A stretch of DNA of 64,000 bases from CAVZYN01 sp963779515 (GCA_963779515.1 CAVZYN010000006.1:62001-126000), one strand, 5' to 3'; shown: positions 8,603 through 18,551, counted from the stretch's first letter. A program made the numbers and translations. Notes: a model not told the origin generated them from the letters alone.

Positions 8603-8806
8603 GTGAGGAAGTCGTCTCGAATTGGCCTGCTTGGAGTTGCGATTGTGGCCCTGCTAACAGTAGGCATGATCATCTTGGCATCGACCATCGGCCAATCGTC
8701 CGCGGAGACCGCGCGCCGGATCGGAACGGCGCTCGGTGGCGCCATCGGCGCACTCGGCGCATTTTTCCTCGGCTGGTGGTATCTGCTGAGGCGATCGGGG
8801 GAATGA
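8603..8806 (+). CDS. Small two-helix membrane protein
   Basis: 67 aa from GTG 8603. Two hydrophobic segments (LLGVAIVALLTVGMIILAS and ALGGAIGALGAFFLGWWYLL) separated by a short polar linker make this an inner-membrane hairpin. No family recognised. Its stop overlaps the ATG of the next gene (ATGA at 8803), so the two are coupled, which supports it being a real gene. Confidence 0.5.
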   Translation: MRKSSRIGLLGVAIVALLTVGMIILASTIGQSSAETARRIGTALGGAIGALGAFFLGWWYLLRRSGE

Positions 8807-9234
8807 TGACGCACGTCGGTCGCCCTGTGCGAGTATGCAAGGCCATTGTGGCTGCGATGGCCGCATGGATTTTTTCGTCGCCGCAAGCGCGCGCGCTGGA
8901 TCAGCCGGTTCGACTTGATGTGATTCAATCTCCCTGCGTCTCGGTCACAAGCGGGCCTGTCGTCGATGGACCTGAGTCCGTGTCCGCGAACGTCACAGTT
9001 GAATATCCCATGTCCTGCGGCTGCCGTTCGGTCTTGCTCAAGGCAAAGATCTTTGCGCGCCGGGATGGCCAGACTGACCTTCAAGTCCTGATGAGCAAGC
9101 CCCGGCATGTGGTTACGAATTTAAGACTCTCAGCCACGCTTCGGTCCGATGGACATACGCTGACGTTCAAGAAAGTGAGGGGCCACGCGAGCGGCCGGTA
9201 TGCGGTCACGATCGGCTGTGCGGATGGAGCATAG
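8803..9234 (+). CDS. Secreted hypothetical protein
   Basis: 143 aa from ATG 8803, overlapping the previous stop (ATG 8806 also possible). A short positive N-terminus, a hydrophobic stretch and SSPQARA form a Sec signal peptide with cleavage near residue 31. The mature part is about 110 residues, probably beta-sandwich, with cysteines in CGCRS and one near the C-terminus (IGCADG), possibly disulfide-bonded in the periplasm. Family unknown. Confidence 0.5.
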   Translation: MMTHVGRPVRVCKAIVAAMAAWIFSSPQARALDQPVRLDVIQSPCVSVTSGPVVDGPESVSANVTVEYPMSCGCRSVLLKAKIFARRDGQTDLQVLMSKPRHVVTNLRLSATLRSDGHTLTFKKVRGHASGRYAVTIGCADGA

Positions 9235-9276
9235 CGTGAGGCGCCGATTCGGTATTGAGCCGCGGGATTTTCTGAC

Positions 9277-9747
9277 ATGAGCGGTAATGGCGCGCGAGAG
9301 ATCCACGTTAGGGGCGTCACATCCCCATGGCGGCGCACGATCGCCGTTCTCGGGGCAGCGATGTTTCTGGCGCCGCCGATCGCCGGGCTTCTCAATTTTG
9401 CGACGCGCCTTGGATTTGGATGGTGGCCGACCAGTGACGGATCAACCGATCTTGTCGGGATCGCAGGAACTCATGTCCTGATGAGCTATATCTTCGGATC
9501 GATACCAGCATTTGTCTCAGGATTGATCTTGAGCATTCTGGTTTGGCGGCAGAAAACAATCTCGGCGCTTGTGGTCAGCATTGTCACTACGCTCTCTACC
9601 TTGGCGTATTGCCCCGCGATCGCCGTCAATTTTCGTGGCGAGCGGGTGCAGATCATGTCGTTCGATCTGGTTTTGAGCCTAACCTGTCTTGCGGTCGTCA
9701 CAGCGCTGATCGTGCGCGCCCTCTTGCGATGGGCGCGATTCATTTGA
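9277..9747 (+). CDS. Four-helix membrane protein, unknown
   Basis: 156 aa from ATG 9277. Four hydrophobic segments are visible (TIAVLGAAMFLAPPIAG, VLMSYIFGSIPAFVSGLI, ISALVVSIVTTLSTLAY, LVLSLTCLAVVTALIV). The short N-terminal polar tail suggests a cytoplasmic N-terminus. No recognised family or catalytic motif. It closes the run of small island genes; the next gene is ordinary metabolism. Confidence 0.52.
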   Translation: MSGNGAREIHVRGVTSPWRRTIAVLGAAMFLAPPIAGLLNFATRLGFGWWPTSDGSTDLVGIAGTHVLMSYIFGSIPAFVSGLILSILVWRQKTISALVVSIVTTLSTLAYCPAIAVNFRGERVQIMSFDLVLSLTCLAVVTALIVRALLRWARFI

Positions 9748-9865
9748 GGACATCGACAGGTGCGATGTATGCTAGCGCGACTGGCGAGCGGCCTGTGGTC
9801 CGCGCCGTTTCGATGCCAAACAAAAGTCTGCGAATTCACCCCCCGCGTCCAAGAGGAACCATACG

Positions 9866-10744
9866 ATGACCCGTACGATCGCTTTCATCGGCCTGGGCGC
9901 CATGGGCCGCAACATGGCCCGCCGGCTCATCGAGGCACAGAACCGCGTGACGGGATATGACATCAATCCAGCGGCACTCGCGGCGCTCGAACAGGCTGGC
10001 GGACATCCGGCGAAGTCAGCCGCGGACGCCGCTCGCGGCGCCGAAATCCTGGTGTTGATGGTCGTCAACGCCGACCAGGCCGAACAGGTGCTCTTCAGCG
10101 ATGGCGCCATGGCGGCACTCGCGCCAGCAGCAACCGTGGTCCTCATGGCGACATGCGCGCCGGCCCGCGCCGCCAGCATGGCAAAGGCTGTCGAAGCCAG
10201 CGGCCGCGCTTTCATCGACGCGCCGGTGTCAGGTGGCGTCGCCGGCGCTAGCACCGGCACGCTGACCATCATGGCCGCCGCCAAGACATCCGTCTTCGAC
10301 TCCGCCAGGCCCGTGCTCGCGACGATGGGCTCAAACCTCTTTCACCTTGGCGAACACCCGGGCCAAGGCGCGGCCATGAAGACCGTCAATCAATTGTTGG
10401 CCGGCGTCCATATCGCCGCCGCTGCCGAAGGATTGGCACTCGCCGAGAAATGCGGCATCGACGCCGCCCTTGCGCTGGAGATCCTCTCGGGCTCCGCCGC
10501 CTCCAGCTGGATGTTGAAAAACCGCGGGCCCCGTATGGTCAAGGACGACGGTCAGGTCACCAGCGCGGTCGATATATTCGTCAAGGATCTCGGCATCGTG
10601 CTCGATGCGGGCCGCGCCGCCAAGATGGGATTGCCGCTCTCGGCCGCCGCGCATCAGCAGTTCATTGCAGCCTCCGGCATGGGGATTGGCGGTAAGGACG
10701 ATAGCCAGGTGATCGAAACCTTTCGCGTCTTGCGCAAGCCCTAA
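9866..10744 (+). CDS. NAD(P)-dependent beta-hydroxyacid dehydrogenase (3-hydroxyisobutyrate / L-threonate dehydrogenase family)
   Basis: 292 aa, normal length for the family. The N-terminal Rossmann fold has GLGAMG (residues 9-14); a substrate-binding DAPVSGG lies near residue 119; the catalytic lysine is in KTVNQLL (~171); SAVDIFVKDLGIV forms the typical C-terminal helix. The C-terminal pattern (SWMLKNRGPRM) resembles L-threonate dehydrogenase (LtnD) more than valine-pathway HIBADH, but substrate cannot be fixed from sequence alone. GAGGAACC precedes the ATG. Monocistronic. Confidence 0.85.
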   Translation: MTRTIAFIGLGAMGRNMARRLIEAQNRVTGYDINPAALAALEQAGGHPAKSAADAARGAEILVLMVVNADQAEQVLFSDGAMAALAPAATVVLMATCAPARAASMAKAVEASGRAFIDAPVSGGVAGASTGTLTIMAAAKTSVFDSARPVLATMGSNLFHLGEHPGQGAAMKTVNQLLAGVHIAAAAEGLALAEKCGIDAALALEILSGSAASSWMLKNRGPRMVKDDGQVTSAVDIFVKDLGIVLDAGRAAKMGLPLSAAAHQQFIAASGMGIGGKDDSQVIETFRVLRKP

Positions 10745-10962
10745 CGCGCGAAGAGCAGATCCGAAAAGCGCATACAACAGCTATTGTTCCTGCAATGCGA
10801 AAGCCCGCGCGCTTTACCAAATGCGCGAGAAACGCTCAGGACAATGCCAATCCTTGCATAGAGTGCCAGCAGCCGAGGGCCCGGCTCTGCACGACCAGTC
10901 CTCGAAATGACGGCAGTGATCGCAATCGGTGCGATCCGCCCAAAATGTGAGGAGGCCAATCG

Positions 10963-11970
10963 ATGAAATTTGCGACCTTAAAAGTGGCGGCAGGCGCGAG
11001 CCTGCTCGCGGCACTCTCGACCCCGGCAGCGGCTGGCGGCTGCCTGTTCGGCGGCGGTCACGGCCACGGCGGCGGCAGTGTTCACCAGCAATCGAATTGC
11101 GCGCCTACGGCACCCGCCTATCAAGCGCCGGCGCCCATGGTCCAGACCATTCAGCGCCAGGTCGTCGTGCGCCCCGGCTACACCGAAACCGTCACCACGC
11201 CAGCCGTCATGGGCTACCAGACGCGCCAAGTCGAAATCACACCGGCCCGCTCGCACACGGTGACGACGCCCGCCGTCTACGGCACGCAGTCGCGCGACGC
11301 GATGGTGAGCCCCGCTCGCGTCGAACATCGCCAAGGCCCGTCGACCACCAAAACTGTCTACGAAACCATCGTCGTCTCACCGGCACATGAGCGCATCGAA
11401 ATGCGCCCGGCTGCCTCAAGTGGCGGCCACGCCTGGTTCGGCGGTCACGGCAGAGGTCATGGCGGCCACGGCGGCGGCCAGCATGGCGGCATGTTCGGCC
11501 ACAAGTCGCACCTGGGTGGTCACTTTGGCGGACAGGGCGGCGGACATGTCTCGGCCCCGGCCCAGCAGATGATCGCATGCAAAGTTCACGTGCCAGCCGT
11601 CACCAAGACCGTCGCGCGTGAGGTGACCATTCCGGGCCAGCAGATTGCCGTGCAGATCCCGGCCCAATATCGCACTGTGACGGAACGCGTCATGCTGCAG
11701 CCGGAACGCTCGCAGATCGTCTACACGCCCGCCACCTACGATTGGGTCAAGACCCCGGTGGTGATCCGCCCGGCCGGCACCCAGACCATCAATCACCCGC
11801 CGGTGTACGGCATGGTTCAGCAGCAAGTTGTGGTCCAACAGGCCATCCACGCACAACCGGTGCAGACCTATCATCAGCCTGCGGCAATGCCGGTCCGCCA
11901 CATCTCGCGTCCGGCCGCTGCGGAAGTCGACGAAGCGCCTGCTCCGCGGTCGTACAAACCGAGCAAGTAA
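10963..11970 (+). CDS. Secreted Gly/His-rich repeat protein
   Basis: 335 aa with a Sec signal ending TPAAAGG. The mature protein alternates two designs. One is degenerate repeats of a ~20-residue unit of the type V.TPAVYG.Q.R..., recurring at about residues 60-130 and 205-290 (VTTPAVMGYQTR, VTTPAVYGTQSR, IPAQYRTVTERV, YTPATYDWVKTP, NHPPVYGMVQQQ). The other is a Gly/His-rich block at residues 150-195 (GGHGRGHGGHGGGQHGG), a potential metal-binding region. No enzyme motif. Likely an exported or envelope-associated structural protein; function unknown. A hairpin follows the stop. Confidence 0.62.
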   Translation: MKFATLKVAAGASLLAALSTPAAAGGCLFGGGHGHGGGSVHQQSNCAPTAPAYQAPAPMVQTIQRQVVVRPGYTETVTTPAVMGYQTRQVEITPARSHTVTTPAVYGTQSRDAMVSPARVEHRQGPSTTKTVYETIVVSPAHERIEMRPAASSGGHAWFGGHGRGHGGHGGGQHGGMFGHKSHLGGHFGGQGGGHVSAPAQQMIACKVHVPAVTKTVAREVTIPGQQIAVQIPAQYRTVTERVMLQPERSQIVYTPATYDWVKTPVVIRPAGTQTINHPPVYGMVQQQVVVQQAIHAQPVQTYHQPAAMPVRHISRPAAAEVDEAPAPRSYKPSK

Positions 11971-11997
11971 GCCGCTCGCCTCTCAAAGGCTTACGTG

Positions 11998-12035
11998 CAA
12001 GGGGTGCATCGCGAGATGCGCCCCTTGTTACTTTT
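11998..12035 (+). terminator. Probable Rho-independent terminator after the Gly/His-rich gene
   Basis: CAAGGGGTGCATC pairs with GATGCGCCCCTTG (11998-12027) across a GCGA loop, 13 pairs including one G-U. A T-rich but imperfect tail (TTACTTTT) follows. Confidence 0.55.
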
Positions 12036-12113
12036 GCGGAGTTCGCTTGTCCGATCGACGCTGCCGCGCCACAATTCAAGACGAGAACGGGCGAGGGTGG
12101 TGGGCGAGACGCG

Positions 12114-13104
12114 ATGCGCAATGCAATTGCAATCATGAACACGAAGGGCGGTGTCGGCAAGTCGACGCTGGTGCTTGCCCTTGCCGAAACCTTGGCCGCC
12201 GAGCACGGCAAAAATGTCCTCGTCATCGACAGCGACGCTCAGGCCAGCATCAGCGCCATGCTGATGACGACGGCCAATCTCCACAAGCTTCAAAGTGAGG
12301 GCCGCACGCTCGTCGATCTGTTGACGGCGAGCGTCCTCAAGGAAACCAAGGTCGACTGGACGAGCTTCGTCGTCGGCAGCGTCTCCGATGTCGAGGAATC
12401 GCGTTCGCTGTATCTGTTGCCGAGCGACATGCAGCTGACACTGCTCGAACGCGAAGTCTCGAAGGAAGATCGCCACGCGCTCTCTGCGCAACGCCATCAG
12501 CGGCTTGCTCGGTGCGGTACGCCGCGTCTTTGACGTCGTGTTGATCGATTGCCCGCCAGGCCTCTCGGTGCTGACGGAAACATGGCTGCGCGAAGCCGAC
12601 TTCCACGTTTCGCCGACCAAGGCCGACTACGCCTCCATCTGCGGTCTCGACGTGTTTCGCCGTTTCCAAACGCTCAATCCGGAGATGGGCTTTGCCGAAA
12701 ACCTCGGCGTCGTCGTCAACATGATCGATCCCAATGCCGAGACCGATCGGAACTACCGGACCTGGCTCGCCGAGAATGCCAGCAACCGCTGCTTCAATGA
12801 CGCCATTCCGCGCTTGGCGCAGCTGCAGCACGCCGTCCATTTCCGTCCCGAGGGCCGCACCTACGTCGCCAAGTACCCCGGCGCCGCCGGCCATACGATG
12901 CGCGCATTGACCGCCGAGCTTCTCGCCCGCCTTGCCGCCGGGCAAACCGTCACCAACGCGACCATGCGGTCCCCCGTTCCAACTCAATCCGTGCGTTCGG
13001 CGCACACTGGCGCGCCGCAGAAAGGCGCCCCGCACATCAAAGCACCGCCAGCCGCCGCGGCCATCACCGCAGTCATCAAACCCTCAAGCCCGAAGCGGCA
13101 TTGA
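12114..13104 (+). pseudogene. ParA/MinD-type ATPase, split by a frameshift
   Basis: The first part (12114 to ~12480) has a deviant Walker A (KGGVGKST, residues ~10-17) and DSDAQAS; the second part (~12481-13104) has the Walker B strand FDVVLIDCPPGLS and a ParA-type C-terminal domain. The two are in different frames: read straight through, the first frame ends at 12533. Removing one base, or adding or removing CT units, in the CTCTCT run at 12480-12485 restores a 330-codon gene. Ala/Pro-rich tail at the C-terminus. No parB or parS is nearby, so chromosome or plasmid segregation is not implied; it could position other cargo. Sequencing error is a real alternative to gene decay. Confidence 0.7.
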
Positions 13105-13173
13105 CGGATCAACGTCCACGGCGATCCTGTGAAGGCCACCAGTTGGCGAAGGGCACCCCCTGACGCAGTACAA

Positions 13174-14723
13174 CTAGGCGGCCTTGCAGTGTACGACATT
13201 CCATGATGCGGGTTTCAACTCCAGCGTCAGTGTCTTCCCCTTGACCGCTGTGCCGGCAAGCTTCGCCGGGGAGATTTTGTCGGGTTCGTGTTTCGAGTTG
13301 TGCGCCTTGAGGTCGCCGTGGCGCAACTCGAGCGCTTCGGCCACTCTGAGATCGCCAAATCCGCGCGCGTCGATGGTGACCGTCATTCCATTTTTGAGGT
13401 CGCGATTGAGAGCAAAAATGGACAATGACTTGCCGTCGGCACCAGCCACCGCGGAGAGCTTCAGGTAGGCCGCGCCTTTGACCGGGAAATGAAGCTCCGC
13501 CTCGCCACGCGGATCAAAGTAGCTCGTGTCGTAGGTCTCCGACTCGACCCGGGTTCGCAGAACATCGCCACGACCAAAGCGGCTCATCTGAGCGAATGGA
13601 TGAAATATCGTCTGTCGCCACGCGGGGCCGCCTGTTTCCGTCATGATTGGTGCAATGACGTTCACCAACTGCGCGAGGCACGCCGATTTCACGCGGTCAG
13701 CATGATTGAGCAGCGAGATACAGGCGCCACCGAATGCCAGCGCATCCTCCATGGTGTAGATCTCCTCCAAGATCGGCGGTGCGATCGGCCAGCCTTCCTT
13801 GACGCGCTCCTCGCGCTTGCGGCGCGTGCGGTACCAGACGTTCCACTCGTCGAACGACAGCATCAGCCGCTTCGGCGAGCGACGGCGGGCGGCAACCGCA
13901 TCGGCGATGGCGGTGACCTCTTCGATGAAGCGATCCATGATATCGGGCGAGGCGAGAAACGCCGCCGTGTCGCCCGCATAGTTGTTCAGGTACGTATGCA
14001 GCGAGACGAACTCGATCCATTCGAATGTGTGTTCGAGAACTTCGTCGTCCCACCGGCCGAAAGTCGGCATATTGCGCGCGGTCGACCCGCAGGCCGCAAG
14101 TTCGATCGAGGGGTCGATCCATTTCATCATCTTCGCGGCCTCGACCGCGATCCGCCCGTATTCCGTCGCGGTCTTGCGCTCCATCTGCCAAGGGCCGTCC
14201 ATCTCGTTGCCGAGGCACCAAAACTTCACCCCGTGTGGCTCTTCCCAGCCGTGGCTCTTGCGCAAGTCCGACCAGTAGGTGCCACCGGGATGGTTGCAGT
14301 ACTCGACGAAGATTTCGCGCATCGTCGCCGCGCGCGTGTGCCCAGATTGACCGCCATCATCGGTTCGATGTTCGCAGCCTTGCACCAGTCCATGAACTCA
14401 TTGGTGCCGAACGTGTTCGGCTCGGTCGAGAACCAGGCGAGATCTAGCTTCGTCGGGCGTTTCTCCTTTGGCCCGACGCCGTCCTCCCAATTGTAGCCCG
14501 AGACGAAATTGCCGCCGGGATAGCGCATGATCGTCGGCCCGAGTTCTTTCACGAGCGCGAGCACGTCGCCGCGGAAGCCCTTCTCGTCTGCGGTCGGATG
14601 TCCAGGCTCGTAGATGCCGCCGTAGACGCAGCGCCCGAGATGCTCGACGAATGCGCCGAACAGGCGCGGATCCGTGCGCCCGATGACGAAATCCTTGTCG
14701 AGCAGGACCGATGCTTTTCTCAT
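13174..14723 (-). pseudogene. GH51 alpha-L-arabinofuranosidase, split by a frameshift
   Basis: The N-terminal part (14723 to ~14336) opens with LFGAFVEHLGRCVYGGIYEPGH and TIMRYPGGNFVSGYNWEDG, typical of GH51. The C-terminal part (~14330-13174) carries EYCNHPGGTYWSDLR, the acid/base motif CLGNEMDGPW and the nucleophile motif FDEWNVWYR, then a beta-sandwich domain. The frame changes within a CG-dinucleotide run at 14329-14336; one added base gives 516 residues, the normal length. It would release terminal arabinofuranosyl residues from arabino-oligosaccharides in the cytoplasm (no signal peptide). Its start overlaps the upstream ATPase stop by 4 nt, making it the last gene of the ABC operon. 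Confidence 0.82.
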
Positions 14724-15586
14724 GACTTGGCTCCGGTTGAAATTGAATGGGGTTTGCGGGGGTGGGGAAAGGCCGGCATTTCGCCGGGACCAAGAGGTGC
14801 CAGCACAGCGGCTTCGAGCTGACGGGAGTAGGGATGCTGTGGATTGTCCAGGACCGTGCGCGCCGGCCCCTGCTCGACGACCTCCCCCTGGCGCATGATG
14901 ATGATGCGGTCCGAGATGGCGTAGGCGGTCGCGAGATCGTGGGTGATGTAAATGCAGGTCAAGCCCCGTTCGTCGCGCAGCGTGCGGAACAGATTGACGA
15001 TCGACGCGCGCAGCGAGGCGTCGACCATTGAAACCGGTTCGTCGGCGACGATGATCGCGGGCTTGCTGATCAGCGCACGCGCGATCGCGACGCGCTGCAG
15101 TTGCCCACCCGACATCTCATGGGGAAAGCGCCCCTTCACCTCTGCGAGCGTGAGCCCGACCGTCATCAAGGCCTCGTTTGCAGCGTCTTCGATCGCCTCC
15201 TGGCCCTGCGCGCCGGCGATGCGTTCGGCGGTGAAGAACAGATACCGGTCGAGCCGCTTCAGAGGGTTGAAAGCCTCGAACGGATTTTGGAAGATCGGCT
15301 GCACGGCCTTCATGAATTCCAGCCGCGCCGCTGTCCCGCGATAGTCGGCGATCTCGCGGCCGCGAAATTTTAGGCTACCCGCCGTTGGCGTATGCAGTCC
15401 AAGGATCATGCGCGACAATGTCGTTTTGCCCGATCCGGACTCGCCGATGACGGAGAAGATCTCGGCCGTGTCGGCTGCGAGCGTGAAGCTCACATCGTGC
15501 ACAGCGCGCAATGTCTTGCGCGAGAAAATGCCGCCGCGGCTGAAAGACTTGCCTACACCGGACAGTTCCAGGAGGGGCGCGGTCAT
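14720..15586 (-). CDS. Peptide/oligosaccharide ABC transporter ATP-binding protein (OppF/DppF type)
   Basis: 288 aa. Walker A GESGSGKTT (~residue 48), signature MSGGQLQRVAIARAL, Walker B AIIVADEPVSMVDAS with Ser replacing the usual Thr, and H-loop ITHDLATAYAISD. QNPFEAFNPLK is the Q-loop region of the Opp family. The C-terminal oligopeptide extension is short. Overlaps the partner ATPase upstream and the arabinofuranosidase downstream by 4 nt each, so it is part of one tightly coupled operon. Confidence 0.88.
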   Translation of the reverse strand: MTAPLLELSGVGKSFSRGGIFSRKTLRAVHDVSFTLAADTAEIFSVIGESGSGKTTLSRMILGLHTPTAGSLKFRGREIADYRGTAARLEFMKAVQPIFQNPFEAFNPLKRLDRYLFFTAERIAGAQGQEAIEDAANEALMTVGLTLAEVKGRFPHEMSGGQLQRVAIARALISKPAIIVADEPVSMVDASLRASIVNLFRTLRDERGLTCIYITHDLATAYAISDRIIIMRQGEVVEQGPARTVLDNPQHPYSRQLEAAVLAPLGPGEMPAFPHPRKPHSISTGAKS

Positions 15587-16605
15587 GCGGCCTGCTCCTC
15601 GGCAAAATGACAGGCGACGCGGTGTTCTGCGCCGAACGTGCGCATGGGCGGCAACTCGGCACGGCAGATATCACGCGCGATCGGACAGCGCGGGTGGAAA
15701 CGGCAGCCGGGCGGCGGCGCCGCGAGATTGGGCGGCGCGCCGTCGAGACCCTTGCGCGGCCTGGTATCGCCGATGCGCGGCAGGCTCTCGATCAGATGCT
15801 TCGTGTAGGGATGCAGTGGCATGGCGAAGATGCGCCGCGTCGGCGCTTCCTCGACGATGCGGCCGGCGTACATGATGCCCAGACGATCGGTCAGGTGTGC
15901 GTGTACGCCTAGATCGTGCGTGACGAACAGCACGGAGGCACGCATTTCGACTTGGATCGAGCGGATCATCGCCAGAACGTCCTTCTGCACGACGACATCG
16001 AGCGCCGTCGTCGGCTCGTCTGCGATGATGAACTCCGGCCGGCACACGGTCGCGAGCGCGATCGTCACGCGCTGGCGCATGCCGCCGGAGAGTTCGTGTG
16101 GAAAGGCGTCGAGCACATGTGGCTCGAGCGCCACGCGCTGCAAATGCGCGACCACCGCCGCGTCCTTGTCCGCGAAGCTGCCGGCAAGATGACGATAAGC
16201 GAAATCCTGGAAAGCGACCCGTACCCGCCTGAGCGGATTGAGCACGCTCATCGAGCCTTGCATGATGTAAGAGAGATGCCGCCAGCGGACACGCGCGGCC
16301 ACGTCTTCGGGCGCTTTGTGCAGGCCTCCGGCGCCGTCCATGAAGGCAAAGCGGATCGAACCGTCGACGATCTCCAGCGGCGGGCGGAGGGCGCCAGCAA
16401 TGGTCTTGATCAGCGTGGACTTGCCGCAACTCGATTCACCGGCGAGGCCATAGATCTCGTCGCGGCGAATGACGAGAGACACGCCGTCCACAGCCTTCAC
16501 CTCGCGGTTCAGGCCGAAGTGGCTGGTGCGATACCAGGCTTTCAAATCGCGCACGTCCGCGATCACATCGGGTGGCAGCGCGGCTGTCGTGTCGGAGGCG
16601 CTCAT
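15583..16605 (-). CDS. Peptide/oligosaccharide ABC transporter ATP-binding protein (OppD/DppD type)
   Basis: 340 aa from ATG 16605, overlapping the permease stop; longer readings run into the permease. Walker A GESSCGKST, signature LSGGMRQRVTIALA, Walker B EFIIADEPTTALD, H-loop VTHDLGVHAHL. The C-terminus has the Opp-type cysteine cluster (CRFHPRCPIARDICR), which in several relatives binds an iron-sulfur cluster. It pairs with the OppF-type subunit; substrate is inferred from the GH51 gene to be an arabino-oligosaccharide. Confidence 0.9.
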   Translation of the reverse strand: MSASDTTAALPPDVIADVRDLKAWYRTSHFGLNREVKAVDGVSLVIRRDEIYGLAGESSCGKSTLIKTIAGALRPPLEIVDGSIRFAFMDGAGGLHKAPEDVAARVRWRHLSYIMQGSMSVLNPLRRVRVAFQDFAYRHLAGSFADKDAAVVAHLQRVALEPHVLDAFPHELSGGMRQRVTIALATVCRPEFIIADEPTTALDVVVQKDVLAMIRSIQVEMRASVLFVTHDLGVHAHLTDRLGIMYAGRIVEEAPTRRIFAMPLHPYTKHLIESLPRIGDTRPRKGLDGAPPNLAAPPPGCRFHPRCPIARDICRAELPPMRTFGAEHRVACHFAEEQAA

Positions 16606-17467
16606 GAGTTGCCACCGCCCAAGCGATCGAGCCTGGACCGCGGATCGATGTACTCGTTCATGGCGACGGCGAGCAGATAGAGGCCGATGAACAGCATCAC
16701 GACGAGCCCGACCGGGAATGCGATCCACCACCAGATGCCCGAGACCATGGCGCTGTGCTGGTTGGCCCAGTAGATCATGCCGCCGATGCTCGGCCGATTG
16801 ATGTCGGTGAAGCCGAGCACCGCGAGTGTCACTTCGAGCCCGATCGACCAGTTCATGTTGTTGAGCGCTGTCGAAAACACGATCGGCAGCACGAACGGCA
16901 GGTGCTCCTTCTGCAGGATCTCGCGCGTGCTCATGCCGGAGAACTGGCAGGTCTGCGTGAACTCGCGCGTGGCGAGACTCATCGAGACGGAGCGGATCAG
17001 CCGCGCATCGTAAGACCAGCCAAGCATCGCCATCAGGCACGCGAGCACCGGCCACGACATGCTGTCACGCATGACGAAGTAGAACAGCACCAGGATCGGA
17101 AACAGCGGCATGATGATGAAGGTGTCGTTGATCGACATCAGCACGCGGTCGACCCATCCGCCCTTGTAGCCCGCGAGCAGACCGACCGAGAGCGACAGGA
17201 TGCGGCTAAGCACCGCAACGACGACGCCGAACATCAGCGTGTTGCGGATCGCGTAGGTCAGCTGCCAGAAATGTCCTGCCCGCGCGAGTTGGTGCCGAAC
17301 CAGTGCGCGCGCGATGGCGGCACATCTGGTGGCACGACGAACTGGTCGAGCGGCGGATAGGGCGACGCCGCGGACAGTGCCGCCATCGCGAGCACGATGC
17401 CGGTCAACAGCAATCCGATGCGGAACTCGATGTTGGTGCGCAACAGATCGCGCAAGACGATCAGCAT
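16602..17467 (-). pseudogene. ABC transporter permease (OppC/DppC type), split by a 1-nt deletion
   Basis: The first part (17467 to ~17271) has the N-terminal membrane helix and HWFGTNSRGQDI, the conserved start of DppC periplasmic domains. It then runs into a stop after ISGS. The neighbouring frame continues exactly as expected with FWQLTYAIRNTLMFG and the remaining helices, including the EAA loop (REFTQTCQFSGMSTREIL). A missing base in the A-run at 17269-17271 (T-run on the coding strand) explains it; adding it gives 867 nt, 288 aa. It sits 3 nt after the B permease and overlaps the downstream ATPase. Confidence 0.82.
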
Positions 17468-17470
17468 GGC

Positions 17471-18476
17471 CTACCTCGCCGTGACACGTGGATCGATGAG
17501 CGGATAGATCACGTCGATGACGAGAACGGCGATGGCGACACCGAGAATGGATACGGTCGAGACGCCGAGCACGAGGCTGTAGTCGGCCGCATGCACCGCA
17601 TCGACCAGCAGCGAACCGATGCCGGGATAGCCGAACACGCGCTCGATGATCAGTGCGCCTGAGAAGATGTGCCCGAGCGAGATGGCAAGGCCGGTCACCT
17701 GCGGCGCCAGCGCGCTGCGCATGACATAGGCCGAGAGGATGCGACGGCGCGGCACGCCGGCGATCTCGGCGTAGGTGACGTAGTCCTCGGTGACGATGTT
17801 GGATACCAGCGAGCGCATGCCGAGAAACCAGCCGCCGAGCCCAACCAGCACCAGCGTGATCGTCGGCAGGATGGAATGCTTCAGAACGGATAGAATGTAC
17901 TCGGCGTTGAAGCCCTGCGGCACATTCATCTGCGAGCCGCCGCTGATCGGAAAGATCGGCCACACGAAGCCGAACAGCAGCAGCAGGATGATCGCCGCGA
18001 TGTAGTGCGGCATCGGGTGCATGCGCCATGGCGAAAATGCCGACGACTTTGAGCGTGCGATTGCGCCGATAGTAGCCGGCGAGCCCGCCGAGCAGATTGC
18101 CGATCGCCCAGGTGAGCAGCGTCGAGACGCCGAGCAGGCCGATCGTCCATGGCGCCGCGCGGCCGATGAGGCCAGCAACCGGCGTCGGGAACGCCGACAG
18201 CGACGGCCCGAAATCAGCGACCATCACGCGCCGCCAGAACGTCATGTATTGCTCGAGCGGCGAACCCGTGAGGCCGTAGAGTTCGCGCAGCGACTGGCGC
18301 ATGGCCGCGACCGCTTCCGGCGCCGTCTGGCCGAACGAGGTCGACACGGCAATCGTATGCTCGACCGGGTCGATCGGCGTGGCATGCGTGATGACATACG
18401 CGAGATTGATGCCAATGAACACGACCAGCAGGAACTGGCCGAAGCGCCCGACGAGATATTTGGCGTAGGCGCGCAT
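17471..18476 (-). pseudogene. ABC transporter permease (OppB/DppB type), split by a 1-nt insertion
   Basis: The first part (18476 to ~18030) encodes the N-terminal helix, the periplasmic loop and the second helix up to KVVGIFAMA. From there the proper sequence (MHPMPHYIAAIILLLLFG...) is in another frame and runs to 17471 with the remaining helices and EAA loop (TYAEIAGVPRRRILSAYVM). Removing one base near 18015-18027 restores 334 aa, the family norm. If the indel is real the transporter is dead; if it is a read error the operon is intact. Confidence 0.82.
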
Positions 18477-18551
18477 GGACCAAGCCCTGCCCGTTGGCCA
18501 GGCGGAAGCTGCCCGGCGCCGCGCCTATCGACGCGGCGACGGCGACGCCGA

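Noticed and set aside
12480..12533. Programmed frameshift in ParA
   Set aside because: No slippery heptamer or stimulatory hairpin is evident; other genes in the window show the same kind of break, so a simple indel is more likely.
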